Positions 5,697 through 6,401 of a DNA stretch of 6,401 nucleotides are shown piece by piece. The stretch comes from BM509 sp036396915 (GTDB taxonomy: Bacteria; Desulfobacterota; Desulfuromonadia; Desulfuromonadales; Geopsychrobacteraceae), in NCBI GenBank assembly GCA_036396915.1, contig DASWJX010000136.1, positions 1 to 6,401 on the forward strand, in the 5' to 3' direction. A model generated the notes under the pieces. It made no database searches. It was given only the letters and a program-made list of their open reading frames with translations, and was not told the DNA's origin. Every line of letters begins with the position of its first letter. Positions within the stretch are counted from its first letter, which is position 1. The translations under genes and the position numbers were made by a program.

Positions 5697-6200
5697 ATGG
5701 CTGTCAGGGAGATCCTGCTTTACCCCGATCCGTTGCTTAAACAGGTTTGCCGTCCCATCGAAACCTTCGACCTAAGTGCCGGTCAGTTGTTGCAGGATCT
5801 GGTCGATACCATGGTCGCCGCCGGGCATTCCGTCGGGGTGGCCGCCCCGCAGATCGGCGAGCTGCGCCGGGCGGTGGTGGTCGATGTCTCCGCCAGCAAG
5901 CTGGGGAAGAAGCAGAAGAACCACGGCTTGCTCTGCATGGCCAATCCCGAGATTATCGAGCGCGAAGGGGAAACCGTCGTTCGCGAGGGCTGCATGTCGG
6001 TCCCCGATTATACCGGCAATGTCACCCGCTCGGAGCGGATCGTCGTGCAGTTCATCGACCGCGACGGGCAGCTCCAGGTGATCCGTTCCGAAGACTTCGA
6101 GGCCATCGCCATCCAGCATGAACTGGATCATCTCGACGGCAAGCTGTTTCTCGATCGGGTCTCCAGTCTGAAGACCGATCTGTTCCGGCGGAAAAAATAG
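5697..6200 (+). CDS. def: Peptide deformylase
   Basis: This 167-residue metal-dependent hydrolase removes the formyl group from the initiator methionine of nascent proteins at the ribosome. All three family motifs are present: VGVAAPQIG (46-54, Gln52), EGCMSVP (97-103, metal ligand Cys99) and QHELDHLDG (140-148, ligands His141 and His145, catalytic Glu142). In motif 1 the first Gly of the classical GxGLAAPQ is Ser45 and the Leu is Val48. The C-terminus ends DRVSSLKTDLFRRKK, which I recall as typical of a def subclass in delta-proteobacteria and relatives, so the variant motif need not mean loss of activity. A GGAG lies 9 nt upstream, inside the end of the ACT gene. The formyltransferase gene fmt, a frequent neighbour of def, is not in the window. 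Confidence 0.95.
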   Translation: MAVREILLYPDPLLKQVCRPIETFDLSAGQLLQDLVDTMVAAGHSVGVAAPQIGELRRAVVVDVSASKLGKKQKNHGLLCMANPEIIEREGETVVREGCMSVPDYTGNVTRSERIVVQFIDRDGQLQVIRSEDFEAIAIQHELDHLDGKLFLDRVSSLKTDLFRRKK

Positions 6201-6204
6201 GATT

Positions 6205-6331
6205 GATGGCGTCGCAAAAAGTCCGCCCTACGGCGTTACGGCGTTTTTTCAGGACCTCGACATACCTGATGTATGCCTTCGCCCCTGAAAAACCACCAGG
6301 CCTTGTAGGACGAAATTTTTGCTTAGCCATC
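6205..6331. repeat. 127-bp imperfect palindromic intergenic repeat
   Basis: The segment opens with GATGGCGTCGCAAAAA and closes with the approximate inverse TTTTTGCTTAGCCATC. Both arms stay alignable all the way in: GTCCGCCCTAC against GTAGGACGAA inverted, TTTTTTCAGG against CCTGAAAAA, and a central CATAC-CTGAT-GTATG (6261-6275). The symmetry axis is at 6268, exactly midway. It starts 4 nt after the def stop. The RNA would form a long interrupted hairpin on either strand and could serve as the 3' end of the def operon. I recall closely similar sequences scattered through Geobacter/Pelobacter-type genomes, but this was not checked. A minus-strand frame through it encodes only palindrome-derived sequence and part of antisense def. 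Confidence 0.75.
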
Positions 6332-6346
6332 GGCTGTTTTGCTTTC

Positions 6347-6378
6347 TTGCAAAGGCATCAACATTGATGCTTTTGCAA
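6347..6378 (+). promoter_or_regulatory. Leader hairpin or operator palindrome ahead of the next gene
   Basis: TTGCAAAGGCATCAA (6347-6361) pairs with TTGATGCTTTTGCAA (6364-6378) along its whole length with one G-U wobble; the loop opens to ACAT. The core GCATCAA-CA-TTGATGC is a perfect inverted repeat, and TTTTGCAAAA (6371-6380) is itself palindromic. The structure ends 6 nt before the GGAGGAG ribosome binding site. It could be a repressor operator or an RNA hairpin that tunes translation. Without a T-run it is not a standard terminator. Confidence 0.5.
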
Positions 6379-6394
6379 AAACGTGGAGGAGAGC

Positions 6395-6401
6395 ATGAAC
6401 C
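6395..6401 (+). CDS. Start of an unidentified gene cut by the right edge
   Basis: An ATG at 6395-6397 is preceded by a near-ideal GGAGGAG (6385-6391) at normal spacing, so a gene very likely begins here. Only Met, Asn and one further base are visible, and no identity can be given. Confidence 0.55.

Noticed and set aside
5826..5860. Variant motif 1 of deformylase (Ser45, Val48) as a sign of inactivation
   Set aside because: All metal ligands, Gln52 and the catalytic Glu are present, and similar variants occur, as I recall, in a known def subclass.
6052..6330. 92-residue minus-strand frame after def
   Set aside because: It runs through the palindromic repeat and antisense def, with no independent coding evidence.

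Overview
The window is moderately GC-rich bacterial DNA with short intergenic gaps and ATG starts. Gene content (PrmA, RsmE, a PpsR-type regulator, a GcvR-like ACT protein next to a deformylase) and long imperfect palindromic intergenic repeats suggest a Desulfuromonadales/Geobacter-like delta-proteobacterium. That placement is inferred from style and memory, not from a search.

Layout. Bases 1-125 (minus) hold the N-terminus of a PpsR-type kinase/pyrophosphorylase running off the left edge. Bases 126-579 have no gene. They hold the ppsR promoter region, a possible degenerate repeat, a ~190-bp palindromic MITE-like element (330-519), a short palindrome that looks like a joined repeat scar (532-546) and a tandem 8-mer. 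A tight plus-strand operon follows: prmA (580-1506), rsmE (1507-2286, directly abutting) and a zinc-ribbon/acidic-linker/RDD membrane protein (2283-4025, ATGA overlap). It ends in a strong intrinsic terminator (4029-4071).

A convergent minus-strand gene (4128-5033) encodes an exported ErfK/YbiS-type L,D-transpeptidase. It diverges across a 120-bp promoter region from a second plus-strand operon, a double-ACT protein (5154-5693) and peptide deformylase (5697-6200). Downstream is a 127-bp near-symmetric imperfect palindrome (6205-6331), then a hairpin just ahead of a strong ribosome binding site and the first codons of another gene (6395 to the edge).

Biologically, the two plus-strand operons centre on ribosome and nascent-protein maturation: L11 methylation, 16S rRNA U1498 methylation and N-terminal deformylation. 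Each also carries a less understood partner, the RDD protein and the ACT protein. The genes are mostly housekeeping. The least explained parts are the acidic internally duplicated RDD protein and the palindromic intergenic elements. I see no new defence, CRISPR or toxin system here.
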